This document shows, piece by piece, positions 10,111-18,552 of a stretch of DNA of 64,000 nucleotides. Position 1 is the first letter of the stretch, and each line of letters begins with the position of its first letter. The notes beneath the pieces are model-generated. The model was not told the origin of the DNA, did not search any database, and saw only the letters and a list, made by a program, of their open reading frames with translations. The stretch comes from CAVVXN01 sp963772585 (lineage in GTDB: Bacteria > Planctomycetota > PLA2 > JAEUHO01), in the NCBI GenBank assembly GCA_963772585.1, contig CAVYXV010000002.1:620001-684000 (forward strand), given 5' to 3'. The position numbers were made by a program, and so were the translations under genes.

Positions 10111-11232
10111 CTACTTCGCGAGCGAGCGCGCGAACGCCGGCCAGCCCTCGGTCACGAACCAGTGTACGGGGCCCGCCGCGAGGAGCATCACGGCCCCGCC
10201 CACGGCGAGGAAGGGGCCGAAGGGGACGTAGCGGAGCGAGGCGGCGAAGAGGTCGAGGCGTTCGCGGTCCTGCTCGGAGGCCTTCGTGACGCGGAGGTGC
10301 CAGGCGCCGTCCTCGCGCTCGATCGTGCCCCTGACCTTCACGGTGGCGTCCTCGTCTTCGAGGATGCCGGCGGCGGGCAGCACCATGCGCGCCTTCCCGG
10401 GGCCCCCGGGGGGCGGCTCGCCCGGGCCTGGCGGCGGGATGATCCGGTCGTCCTTGATGCGGGCGCGGTCGAAGGTGAGGATCTCGCCGCCCGCTTCGAT
10501 GTGGATCTCGAAGCGAAGGGGCCGTCGCCGCGCCCACAGCAACCGCGCGATCCCGAAGATCGAGCCCGCGAGCGAGGCGGCGACGAGGGCGTAGAGCGCG
10601 TCCAGGGGTCCCACGACCGCACCGACGAAGGCGAGAAGCTTGACGTCGCCGAGGCCCATCGCCTCCTTGCGGGTGATCCAGCCGCCGATCCAGCGGATGA
10701 GCAGGATCACGACGGCGCCGGCCGCCGCTCCGGCGAGGGCGTGGAGCCAGGCGTTCGGCACGATGCCGAGCGAGGGCACCCAGGCGACCGTGTGGAGCGC
10801 GAGCAGCGGGGCGAGCAGGATCGCGAGGAAGATGCCGGGCTTGGTGATCGCGTCCGGGATGATCTTGTGGTCCCAGTCGATGAACGAGGTCGCGACGAGC
10901 GCGGCGAGGAAGGTGCCGGCGAGGAGGGCCGTCGCGGGTCGCCCCGGCCAGTGCAACCAGCAGAGCGCGTAGAGAGCCCCGGTCAGGAGTTCCACGATCG
11001 GGTAGCGGACGGCGATCCGCGTCTTGCAGTGGCGGCAGCGCGCACGAAGCACGATCCACGAGAGGACCGGCAGGTTGTCGTACCAGGCGATCATCCGCCC
11101 GCAGCCCGGGCAGTGGGAGCGCGGCTTGGAGAGGTTCTCGCCGCGGGGAAGGCGCCAGATCACCACGTTCAGGAAGGAGCCGACGCAGAGGCCGGCGAGG
11201 GTGACGATGGCGCAGAGGAGGTCGTCCTTCAC
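10111..11232 (-). CDS. pilD: Prepilin peptidase with an inserted soluble domain
   Basis: PilD/GspO aspartic protease cleaves and N-methylates prepilins at the inner membrane. Seen: VGSFLNVVIWRLPRG (residues 17-31), two zinc-type CxxC pairs (41/44, 66/69), a first catalytic Asp region SFIDWDHKIIPD and a second GLGDVKLL. About 90 mostly soluble residues (FEIHIEAGGEILTFDRARIK and onward) sit between the late membrane helix and the usual last helix (VPFGPFLAVGGAVML), longer than in typical PilD. The start is a GTG at 11232 whose GTGA overlaps the stop of the upstream acyltransferase gene. The pil ATPase genes at 1875-4726 supply probable substrates' machinery. Confidence 0.9.
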   Translation of the reverse strand: MKDDLLCAIVTLAGLCVGSFLNVVIWRLPRGENLSKPRSHCPGCGRMIAWYDNLPVLSWIVLRARCRHCKTRIAVRYPIVELLTGALYALCWLHWPGRPATALLAGTFLAALVATSFIDWDHKIIPDAITKPGIFLAILLAPLLALHTVAWVPSLGIVPNAWLHALAGAAAGAVVILLIRWIGGWITRKEAMGLGDVKLLAFVGAVVGPLDALYALVAASLAGSIFGIARLLWARRRPLRFEIHIEAGGEILTFDRARIKDDRIIPPPGPGEPPPGGPGKARMVLPAAGILEDEDATVKVRGTIEREDGAWHLRVTKASEQDRERLDLFAASLRYVPFGPFLAVGGAVMLLAAGPVHWFVTEGWPAFARSLAK

Positions 11233-11831
11233 GCGGTCGGCTCCGCGGGCTCGAGCCCTTCCCGGCCTTCGCGCCAGCGGGCGTCGCAGCGGTCGCACGT
11301 CCGGACGGGACCCGCGCCGTGGAGCACCTCGCCGCACTCGCAGACCCAGCCGGAGGGGCGGGCCGGCGTACCGAGGACGAGGGCGCCGCGAAGCACGTCG
11401 CGCGTCACCACGGCGCCCGCGCCGACGAACGCGCGCTCCCCGATCGTGACGCCGCAGACGATCGTGGCGTTCGCACCGATGGTGGCGCGCCGCCGGACCG
11501 TCGTCGTCCGGAACTCGCCGCGGCGCGACACGTGCGCGCGAGGGTTGCGCACGTTGGTGAACACCGCGCTCGGCCCGACGAACACCTCGTCGGCGAGCGT
11601 GACGCCCTCGTAGACCGACACGTGGTTCTGGAGGTGGCAATCCCGGCCGATCGTGACCCCCGGCCCCACGTACACGCCCTGGCCGAGGACGCTCCCCGGG
11701 CCGATGCGGGCACCCGCCGAGACGTGCACGTGATGCCAGACGCGGACGCCCTCTTCGAGCACCGCGCCCGGATCGACCACGGCGGAGGGATGGACGAATG
11801 CGCCACCCTGCGAGGAGGCCTCCTGTTCCAA
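11229..11831 (-). CDS. Left-handed beta-helix acyltransferase with C-terminal zinc ribbon
   Basis: A 200-residue protein of hexapeptide repeats (VHPSAVVDPGAVLEEG, ARIGPGSVLGQGVYVGPG, ATIGANATIVCGVTIGE), the left-handed beta-helix of WbpD/WlbB-type sugar N-acyltransferases that use acetyl-CoA on nucleotide amino-sugars. The C-terminus carries CECGEVLH...CDRC, a probable zinc ribbon as in some WlbB relatives. The start is a TTG at 11831 with GGGGGAG five bases upstream; no ATG in frame precedes it closely. It lies 16 nt after the PilZ gene and overlaps the prepilin peptidase start. A role in modifying surface glycans or pilin is inferred from context. Confidence 0.8.
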   Translation of the reverse strand: MEQEASSQGGAFVHPSAVVDPGAVLEEGVRVWHHVHVSAGARIGPGSVLGQGVYVGPGVTIGRDCHLQNHVSVYEGVTLADEVFVGPSAVFTNVRNPRAHVSRRGEFRTTTVRRRATIGANATIVCGVTIGERAFVGAGAVVTRDVLRGALVLGTPARPSGWVCECGEVLHGAGPVRTCDRCDARWREGREGLEPAEPTA

Positions 11832-11847
11832 CGCGGCTCCCCCGCCG

Positions 11848-12195
11848 TCAGCGCTTGGCGTCGACGAAGGTCTGGAGGATCTCGCGCTGCCCGTCCTCCA
11901 ACTCGGAGAAGAAGACGCCGGTGTCGTAGCGGCCGCCCTCGACGCGATGGCTCCACACCACCACGCCGGTCGTATCCACCGTGACCGGTGCCTCCCCGCG
12001 ACCGAGGGGGGGGCCGGGGAGGACCATGGCCACCCGGATGCGGGTCATCGCCGTGATCGGCCGGTCGCAGGTGATCCGGGCCCCCGCCTCGGAGAGGTCC
12101 ACGAGGTCGAAGGGCTCCTCCTTCCCCCCCTCGCCCACCAGGCGGAACGGAATCTCGGCCTGTACGCGCGGGTGTCGTCGACGTTCGTTGCCCAT
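11848..12195 (-). CDS. PilZ-domain c-di-GMP receptor
   Basis: A 115-residue single-domain protein. Both c-di-GMP contact motifs are present: RRHPR at residues 6-10 (RxxxR) and DLSEAGARI ([DN]xSxxG). The rest is the PilZ beta barrel (VTVDTTGVVVWS) and a closing helix. It starts at ATG 12195 with GGGGAGG nine bases upstream. Leading a run with a sugar acyltransferase and the prepilin peptidase, it probably ties pilus or surface polysaccharide output to c-di-GMP. Divergent from ssb. Confidence 0.88.
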   Translation of the reverse strand: MGNERRRHPRVQAEIPFRLVGEGGKEEPFDLVDLSEAGARITCDRPITAMTRIRVAMVLPGPPLGRGEAPVTVDTTGVVVWSHRVEGGRYDTGVFFSELEDGQREILQTFVDAKR

Positions 12196-12331
12196 CCGAG
12201 CGGCCTCCCCGACCAGGGTGTCCGTCCCTGCCGCTAGCATACTACGAAGACCGCAACGCGAAACGCGCACGTGTCCCTCGGGATTCCCGTCCCCCCCAAC
12301 GACGCCGGTCCACGTGCGACGGAGGAAGACG

Positions 12332-12790
12332 ATGGCCAACCTGAACAAGGTCCTGCTGATCGGTCGCCTGACCCGCGACCCGGAGAGCCGCTCCACCCCC
12401 TCGGGCCAGACCGTGGTGTCCCTGGGGCTCGCTGTCAACCGCACCTACACGCGGCGGGACAGCGGCGAGAAGGTCGAGGAGACCGCCTTCGTGGACGTCG
12501 AGGCCTGGGGCCGTACCGGGGAGACGATCGCCCGCTACATGCGCCGCGGTCGGCAGATCTTCATCGAGGGCCGGCTCAAGTTCGACTCCTGGGAGAAGGA
12601 CGGCCAACGCCGCAGCAAGCTCTCCGTGGTCGCCGAGACCTTCCAGTTCCTCGACTCGCAAAACGGCGGAGGCAACGGCGGCGGCGGTCGTGGCGAGCAC
12701 GGCGCCTCATCCGACCAGCGGGCGCCGGCCAGCGTGGGGAGCACGCCGCAGGACGATTACGGCAGCCCCGACGACGACATCCCGTTCTAG
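12332..12790 (+). CDS. ssb: Single-stranded DNA-binding protein
   Basis: A 152-residue SSB. The N-terminal ~105 residues are the OB fold (LNKVLLIGRLTRDPE, VVSLGLAVNRTYT, AFVDVEAWG, IFIEGRLKFDSW). A Gly-rich flexible linker follows, and the protein ends in the acidic tip DDDIPF that recruits replication and repair partners. The start at 12332 has a strong GGAGGAAG site. The gene is divergent from the PilZ gene. Its 3' end is partly duplicated just downstream (see the repeat at 12791). Confidence 0.97.
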   Translation: MANLNKVLLIGRLTRDPESRSTPSGQTVVSLGLAVNRTYTRRDSGEKVEETAFVDVEAWGRTGETIARYMRRGRQIFIEGRLKFDSWEKDGQRRSKLSVVAETFQFLDSQNGGGNGGGGRGEHGASSDQRAPASVGSTPQDDYGSPDDDIPF

Positions 12791-12940
12791 GGAAAGGCGC
12801 CTGGCGGGGGCGCCGTACGTGCGGGCTCCCGCCCTCCGCCCACGGCGCCCCCGACGACGAGATCCCGTTCTAGAGACGTGGCGGGGGCGCCGTACGTGCG
12901 GGCTCCCACCCTCCCACCCACGGCGCCCCCGACGACGAGC
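12791..12940 (+). repeat. Tandem repeat carrying copies of the ssb 3' end
   Basis: Two near-identical units follow ssb. Each holds GGCGGGGGCGCCGT...ACGGCGCCCCCGACGACGA, i.e. an inverted repeat (GGGGGCGCCGT/ACGGCGCCCCC, loop ~25 nt) joined to the codons PDDEIPF-stop that end ssb; the first unit repeats the stop-proximal string GATCCCGTTCTAG. The second unit runs straight into the dispersed repeat beginning at 12931. Confidence 0.7.
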
Positions 12941-13050
12941 GACGCCGGCATCGGGCGCGAGAGGCGGACGACCGATTCGCCATGCGGGATCCCTCTCGCC
13001 GGCCGGACGCGCCGCCTTGGAGTCCTCCCGGCCCCGGACAGGAGGGCCGC
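12931..13050 (+). repeat. Dispersed intergenic repeat, family 1, copy A
   Basis: About 120 bp starting GACGACGAGCGACGCCGGCA and ending near GGAGGGCCGC. It matches 17238-17357 in the same orientation at roughly 85% identity by eye, including the shared strings GGCGCGAGAGGCGGACGACC and CTCCCGGCCCCGGACA. No coding frame is conserved between the copies. Confidence 0.7.
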
Positions 13051-13082
13051 GCGACGCACCGTCCGTTCGCGAGGAGCGCAGG

Positions 13083-15032
13083 CTAGAGCGCGTCGATGCG
13101 GCGGATGCGGTGCGCCTCCTGGCGCTCGGCGACGTCCTTCGCCAAGGCCTTGGCGTCCTGGCCGGCCAACAGGGCCAACAGGACGGCCAGTCGCTGGCCA
13201 CCGTAGTCGTCCGGGAGGAGCTTCACCGCCTCGGCGGCGATCGTCGCCCCTCCCGCGGCGTCGCCGCCGAGGGCCTTCGCCGCGGCCTGGAAGAGCTTCG
13301 CACGTCCCCAGCCCGGCTCCGCCTCGACCGCCGAGGCGAAGGCGGTCCCGGCGTCGGCCCAGGCTCCGTCCACGAGCGCCGCCGTTCCCTTCTTGAACCC
13401 GGCCACGGCGCCCTGCCACTGCTGGTTGCCCGCCCCCAGGAGCTGGGTGAGCAGCTTCGCCGCGGCGACCGTCGGGTCCCCGGCGTTGCCGTCGACGCCG
13501 GGCGTGGTGAAGCGGAACATCCGTGTTCGCTCGATCGGACAGTCCGCGGCGGCCTGGACGCGTACGAGCGGCGCGCTGCTTCCGTCGCCGAGGTCGATGT
13601 TCAGCTGGTCGGAGGCGCCCGAGAACCAGCAGCCGCCGAGGCTGCGGCGATAGGTGACGGCTCGTTGGGCGAAGGCCATCGAGTTGGTCACCATGGGCGG
13701 GTCGTTCTCGTCCACCGTCGCGCTCGCGATGTCGGCCTTCGCGGCAGCCGTCTCTTCGGCCCGGAGCAGATCTCGCGCGGCACCCGCCTTGCCTCCGAGC
13801 TTCGCCAGGAGCTCGGCGTGGAGCAGCGCCACCAGATACTCCTCGTCCCAGCGCCCGCCCTTTCGAGCGCGTTCCGCGGCGAGGGACTTCGCGTGCTCGA
13901 CGTCGCCGAGACGTGCGTAGGCGGTCAGCCGGAGGAAGTCCGCGCCATCGCCGCTCTGTCCCTCCAGCGCCGCAAGCGCGGCCTGGAACTCGTCCGCGGC
14001 CAGCTCGAGGCGTGGGATCCACAGCGCGTCGTCGTCGGTCAGGCGCTTCTGGAGGCGATGCTCGACGCGCCGCATCGCCTCGACGTTGCCCAAACGGGCG
14101 TGGGAGACGGCGAGCGCCTTCAGCACGGCGAGGCTCGGCTCGGGATCGATGCCCAGTCCCTCGATGGCCTTCGCGTACTCGCCCCGGCGAAACGCGAGCT
14201 CGCCGAGCTTCGAGGCCAGCACCGCGGAGTGCGTCTTCTCGTACTGCTCGTCGAGGAGCTTCACGGCGCCCTCGATGTCGCCCCGGCGCTCGAGGATGTT
14301 CACGAGCGTCCGGACGAAGGGGGGATCCGCCCTCTCTTCGACCGCCTTCTTCGCGGCGGCCTCGGCCTCTTCCAGGCGGGACTCGTCGGTCGCGGAGGCG
14401 TCGAAGAGCGCACGGGCCCTCAGGTCGTGGAGGCCGGGCAGGTCGTGCTCCTGCAGCTTCTCCTCGGCGTAGGAGAGCGCGCTGAGCGTCCGCCCGGCGT
14501 CGAGGTCGAGCTCGCCCCGGGTTACGAGCGCCTCCTCGCTCCCGGGGTTCTTCTCCAGGAGCTTGTCGAGGATCTCCTCGGCCTCGATGTCGTCGCCGTT
14601 CGCGAGCACCGCCTTCGCGAGCAGGAGCTGCGGGCGCACGACGTCCGGCGCCTTGGCGACCGCGGCTCGCAGGTGGTTCAGCCTCTCCCCCGACGTCTCC
14701 GCGAGCCGGGCGCGGAGCAGCTCGAAGACCGGCGACTTCGGGTTCGCCTTCTCGACCTTCCCGACGATCTTGTCCCAGAGGATGTCTTCCTTCTTGTCGA
14801 GCCCCCGCCAGACGCGGACGTAGAGCTCCCAGAAGTCCACGCTCAGCGGGTCCTTCTGCCGGGCCCGGCTGAGGACGCTGTAGGCCTTCTTGAGGTCGCC
14901 GGAGGCCTCCATGGTGAGGGCTTCGGTGTACAGGTCCTTCACCTCGTCGGGTACGTCGTCGGCGCGGACGCTCCGGTGGGCACCCAGCAGCACGGCGAGG
15001 ACGAGGGCGAGCGTGGCCAGTCGTCGCGGCAT
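13083..15032 (-). CDS. Secreted TPR-repeat protein
   Basis: A 649-residue protein with a Sec signal peptide (LATLALVLAVLLGAHRSVRA) and then helical TPR-type repeats through most of its length (e.g. EALTMEASGDLKKAYSVLSR, LLAKAVLANGDDIEAEEIL, LGELAFRRGEYAKAIEGL, GAWADAGTAFASAVEAEPGW). It is therefore a periplasmic protein-interaction scaffold with no catalytic domain visible. The start at ATG 15032 has GGGAGG seven bases upstream. It is divergent from the acyl-CoA synthetase gene. No partner can be named from the sequence. Confidence 0.75.
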   Translation of the reverse strand: MPRRLATLALVLAVLLGAHRSVRADDVPDEVKDLYTEALTMEASGDLKKAYSVLSRARQKDPLSVDFWELYVRVWRGLDKKEDILWDKIVGKVEKANPKSPVFELLRARLAETSGERLNHLRAAVAKAPDVVRPQLLLAKAVLANGDDIEAEEILDKLLEKNPGSEEALVTRGELDLDAGRTLSALSYAEEKLQEHDLPGLHDLRARALFDASATDESRLEEAEAAAKKAVEERADPPFVRTLVNILERRGDIEGAVKLLDEQYEKTHSAVLASKLGELAFRRGEYAKAIEGLGIDPEPSLAVLKALAVSHARLGNVEAMRRVEHRLQKRLTDDDALWIPRLELAADEFQAALAALEGQSGDGADFLRLTAYARLGDVEHAKSLAAERARKGGRWDEEYLVALLHAELLAKLGGKAGAARDLLRAEETAAAKADIASATVDENDPPMVTNSMAFAQRAVTYRRSLGGCWFSGASDQLNIDLGDGSSAPLVRVQAAADCPIERTRMFRFTTPGVDGNAGDPTVAAAKLLTQLLGAGNQQWQGAVAGFKKGTAALVDGAWADAGTAFASAVEAEPGWGRAKLFQAAAKALGGDAAGGATIAAEAVKLLPDDYGGQRLAVLLALLAGQDAKALAKDVAERQEAHRIRRIDAL

Positions 15033-15126
15033 GTCGCTACCTCCCGAGGGCGCCACCGTACCGAATCGACGCCGCCGGCGCCCGTCCCGTTCCGGTGCTC
15101 CGCGCAGGGCCCGTACAATCCGGCCC

Positions 15127-17076
15127 ATGAGCCTGCCCACGGAGAGCATCGTCTGGCGGCCCGATCCCGCGGTCGCCGCCCGCACGCGGGTCCGCGCCCT
15201 GATGGAGCGGATCGGCGTGTCGACCTTCGAGGAGCTCCACGCCTGGTCCGTGGCCGACATCGGTCGCTTCTGGGACACCGTGCTCCCCGACCTCGGTCTC
15301 GACTGGTACGAGGCGTACCACACGACGCTGGATCGGAGCCAGGGCTTCCCGTGGACGCGCTGGTTCCTCGGCGGCAAGACGAACATCGTCCTCAACTGCC
15401 TCGACCGGCACGTTTCCGCCGGCCGCGGGAACGAGGCGGCGGTGGTCGGCGAGGCCGACGACGGCACGACGTCCACCCTCACGTACGGCGCGCTCCAGGA
15501 CCAGGTCCGGCGGGCGGCGAAAGCCCTCCGGGACCGGGGCGTGGCGAAGGGCGACCGCGTCGGCATCTACATGCCCATGGTGCCCGAGGTGGTCGTGGCG
15601 CTCTTCGCCTGCTTCCAGATCGGCGCGGTCGCGGTCCCGGTGTTCTCCGCGTTCGGCGAGGAGGCCCTCGGCGTACGGCTCCGCGATGCGGAGGTGGTAG
15701 CGCTCTTCACCGCGGATGGTGGCTATCGCCGCGGCAAGGCCGTGCCGATCAAGCCGCGAGCGGATCGCGCGGTGGACGCGGCGCCCAGCGTGAAGCACGT
15801 GATCGTGCTCCGGCGGACCGAAGAACCCGTGTCGATGAAGGACGGCCGCGACCACTGGTGGCACGAGGCGGTGCTCGACGGCGCGCCGGACGAGGAGACG
15901 GCGGTGCTCGACGCGGAGGATCGCGCGATGATCCTCTACACCTCCGGCACCACGGGACGCCCCAAGGGCACGGTCCACACGCACGCGGGCTGTCTCGCGC
16001 AGATGACGAAGGAGATCGGGTACGCCTTCGACGTCCACGCGGACGACCGCATGTTCTGGCTCACGGACATCGGCTGGATGATGGGGCCGTGGGAGATGGT
16101 CGGCGTCACGGCACTGGGCGGTTCGTTCGTCGTGTTCGAGGGCGCGCCGAACTGGCCCGGGCCCGACCGCCTCTTCGAGATCGTCGCGCGCCACCAGGTC
16201 ACCCACCTGGGTGTGGCGCCCACGGCGATCCGCCTCATCCGCTCCGCGGGCGTCGAGGTCGCGTCCAAGCACAGCCTCTCGAGCCTGCGCGTCCTCGGCT
16301 CGACGGGAGAGCCGTGGGATCCCGACTCCTGGATGTGGTACCTGGAGCACGTCGGCGAGGGCCGCTGTCCGATCATCAACATCAGCGGCGGGACGGAACT
16401 CGTGGGGTGCCACCTCTCGCCGCTGCCCGTCACCGCGCTCAAGCCGTGCACGCTCCGCGGACCGGGGCTCGGGATGGACGTGGACGTCTTCGACGACGAC
16501 GGCAACAGCATCCGGGAGGGCATCGGCCACCTCGTGCTGAAGCAGCCGGCGCCGAGCCTGACCAAGAGCTTCCTGAACGACGATGCGCGCTACCTGGAGA
16601 CCTACTTCTCGCGCTTCGGCGAGGATGTCTGGTACCACGGCGACTGGGCGCACGTGGACGCCGACGGGTTCTGGTTCCTGCACGGCCGGAGCGACGACAC
16701 GATGAACGTGGCCGGCAAACGCGTGGGCCCCGCCGAGATCGAGGCGGCCGTCCTCTCGCACCCCTTGGCGAGCGAGGCGGCGGCGATCGGCGTCCCCGAC
16801 GAGCTGAAGGGGGAGGCGATCGTCGTCTTCGTGGTGCTCGCGCCCGACACCGAGGAGGGCGAGGCGCTGCGAGGCGAGCTCTCCGACGCCGTCGTCACCG
16901 TCCTCGGGAAGACGTTCCGCCCGAAGGCGGTCCGCTTCGTGGACGAGCTGCCCAAGACCCGCTCGGCGAAGATCGTCCGCGGCAGCATCAAGAAGCGCTG
17001 GCTCGGCGAGGACGTGGGCGACACCGCGAGCGTCCAGAACCCCGCCGCCCTCGAGGCCATCCCCCAAGCCCGCTAG
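15127..17076 (+). CDS. Acetyl/propionyl-CoA synthetase (AMP-forming)
   Basis: A 649-residue ANL-superfamily enzyme that activates a short-chain acid to its CoA thioester via acyl-AMP. Core motifs: P-loop MILYTSGTTGRPKGT, GSTGEPWDPD, the hinge region DDTMNVAGKRVGPAEIE and the C-terminal KTRSAKIVRG, whose Lys is the usual acetylation-regulated catalytic residue. Length and the GEPWD motif fit the acetyl-CoA synthetase (Acs) branch; propionate is equally possible given the methylmalonyl-type genes at 23686-25040. No strong ribosome site precedes ATG 15127, which may be leaderless or start nearby. Confidence 0.85.
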   Translation: MSLPTESIVWRPDPAVAARTRVRALMERIGVSTFEELHAWSVADIGRFWDTVLPDLGLDWYEAYHTTLDRSQGFPWTRWFLGGKTNIVLNCLDRHVSAGRGNEAAVVGEADDGTTSTLTYGALQDQVRRAAKALRDRGVAKGDRVGIYMPMVPEVVVALFACFQIGAVAVPVFSAFGEEALGVRLRDAEVVALFTADGGYRRGKAVPIKPRADRAVDAAPSVKHVIVLRRTEEPVSMKDGRDHWWHEAVLDGAPDEETAVLDAEDRAMILYTSGTTGRPKGTVHTHAGCLAQMTKEIGYAFDVHADDRMFWLTDIGWMMGPWEMVGVTALGGSFVVFEGAPNWPGPDRLFEIVARHQVTHLGVAPTAIRLIRSAGVEVASKHSLSSLRVLGSTGEPWDPDSWMWYLEHVGEGRCPIINISGGTELVGCHLSPLPVTALKPCTLRGPGLGMDVDVFDDDGNSIREGIGHLVLKQPAPSLTKSFLNDDARYLETYFSRFGEDVWYHGDWAHVDADGFWFLHGRSDDTMNVAGKRVGPAEIEAAVLSHPLASEAAAIGVPDELKGEAIVVFVVLAPDTEEGEALRGELSDAVVTVLGKTFRPKAVRFVDELPKTRSAKIVRGSIKKRWLGEDVGDTASVQNPAALEAIPQAR

Positions 17077-17592
17077 CGGGCACGATGCACGAAGCACGCG
17101 ACGGGCCGCCCGACGTCGCCATCCGCCAGCCGGGGCCGCCCGCGAGACGTCCTCTCTCGTCGACGACAGGGTGGTCCTCGTGCGTCGCTCGGGTTCGAGG
17201 CCGAGGCGCGAGGAGGAGGCGCCCCCTGGGGGTCGCCGACGACGAGCAACGCCGGCACCGGGCGCGAGAGGCGGACGACCGGTTCGCCGGGCGGGATCCC
17301 TCCCGCCCGCAGGACCCGCCTCCTTGGAGCCCTCCCGGCCCCGGACACGAGGGCCGCAGGATGGCCGCGCCCGTTCGCAAGCCCTGCGGGTCCAGGGCCT
17401 GTCGGCACGGAGATCGGGACACGAGTCCGAGGTTTCCCAGGGCGGCCCCCGCGAGCGATGCGGGACGGCGATTTCACGGGCTTCCGGACCCGGCCTTCAT
17501 CGCCGCTTCACGGGCGCTCCCTACCCTCCGCTCTCTGCCTCGGACCTGTGCTCCCCCCCCTGCCTTGCCCGATGCCCAGCCAAGCACAGGTC
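17077..17592. other. Long non-coding gap between convergent genes
   Basis: Apart from the dispersed repeat (17238-17357), no gene is seen here on either strand. The gap ends in a strong bidirectional hairpin. Confidence 0.5.
17238..17357 (+). repeat. Dispersed intergenic repeat, family 1, copy B
   Basis: Second copy of the element at 12931-13050, same orientation. Shared blocks include GACGACGAGC at the start, GGCGCGAGAGGCGGACGACC in the middle, GGGATCCCTC and CTCCCGGCCCCGGACA near the end. It is also intergenic. Confidence 0.7.
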
Positions 17593-17621
17593 GGGGGAGG
17601 ACCCGCCCCGGGTCCTCCCCC
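17593..17621. terminator. Bidirectional hairpin terminator
   Basis: A perfect 13-bp inverted repeat (arm GGGGGAGGACCCG, loop CCC) followed on the plus strand by the pyrimidine tract CTCTCTTCTCC. It lies between the convergent synthetase gene (stop 17076) and the methyltransferase gene (stop 17669). Confidence 0.6.
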
Positions 17622-17668
17622 CTCTCTTCTCCTCGCCCGCCGGCGGGGCCCGCGGCGTCGGACGCCTC

Positions 17669-18472
17669 TCACGGCCCCCTCCGGTCCACGGGGAAGGGGC
17701 TCCTCTCCCGCCACCGCGCGCCGGCGAGGAGGTGACGCACATTCGTCCTCCGTCCTTGGCCGTCCGCGCGCGCCAGCAGGATCAGGTGGTACGGGCGGAT
17801 GACCTCCACGGCCTCCACGCCGTAGCCCACGCGGTCGAGCATCCGCACGGCGAGCGACGGGTCGAAGACGTGGTGGTGCAGCGCGCGGTGGCGGAGGTTG
17901 TCGCGGGCGCGTTCCTCGAAGGCCTCGCGGCCGCCCGCGGCGGGGTCGCGGGCGAGGTCGTGGAGGCGGAGGATCTCGTCGAGGTGGGTGTCGTCGTCTT
18001 CGCCGACGTCGTGCTCCCGGTCGGCGACGAGGTGCGCGAGGGTCGTCACCGGACGACGGTGGTCGAACGTGCCCGCGTGGTGCGGGAGGACCAGCAGCAG
18101 CCAGCCGGGTCCCTCCAGCACGCGGCGAACGCCCTCCAGCGCCCGGAGCGGATTGGCCAGGTGCTCCAGGACGTGCGAGGCGAGCACGAGGCCGTAGCGG
18201 CGATGGCCCTTCCCGCCGAGCCGGGCCGCCTCCCCCAGCAGCCGTTCGCCGGGGGGCAGGGAGGGAGGGCTCTTCGCCGCCCCGCCCCAGAGGGTCTCCC
18301 CCCCGAAGTCCAGCAGGTCCACGGAGGCGAGCACGGGGTAGACGGGGAGGCGCCCCTTCGGCGTGAAGAGGCGGCTCGGCCCCCCCACCTCCAACGCGCG
18401 AAGGCCCCCGAAGAGCTCCCGGCAGCGGGGCCACAGCCGGGCGCGGCGGCGGAGGAGGTCGCGGAGAGGCAT
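17669..18472 (-). CDS. Class I SAM-dependent methyltransferase
   Basis: A 267-residue protein of the Methyltransf_11 type. The SAM fold is suggested by ALEVGGPSRLF (motif I position, residues 27-37), LVLASHVLEHLANPLRALEG (motif with the usual VLEH) and WLLLVLPHHAGTFDHRRPVT. The middle third is His/Asp-rich and the C-terminus ends in a Pro/Arg tail. Such proteins often methylate sugars or lipids in surface-glycan clusters, but no other glycan gene lies beside it. There is no clear ribosome site at 18472, so the start is tentative. Confidence 0.75.
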   Translation of the reverse strand: MPLRDLLRRRARLWPRCRELFGGLRALEVGGPSRLFTPKGRLPVYPVLASVDLLDFGGETLWGGAAKSPPSLPPGERLLGEAARLGGKGHRRYGLVLASHVLEHLANPLRALEGVRRVLEGPGWLLLVLPHHAGTFDHRRPVTTLAHLVADREHDVGEDDDTHLDEILRLHDLARDPAAGGREAFEERARDNLRHRALHHHVFDPSLAVRMLDRVGYGVEAVEVIRPYHLILLARADGQGRRTNVRHLLAGARWRERSPFPVDRRGP

Positions 18473-18552
18473 CGTGGGGCGGATCCAGCGGTGGGAGAGT
18501 CTAGCCGGCGGCGCGGTCGGAAGTTCCCTCGACCGCCTCCGGCCCTCCGCCC

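Noticed and set aside
5960..10231. A 1423-codon open frame opposite the OmpA and lipoprotein genes
   Set aside because: Antisense to genes with clear signal peptides and domains; its translation is a low-complexity Arg/Asp/Gly string.
12690..17735. A 1681-codon open frame on the plus strand
   Set aside because: It lies mostly opposite the TPR gene and then in another frame of the acyl-CoA synthetase gene; it is Arg/Gly/Pro-rich and without domains, a product of very high GC.
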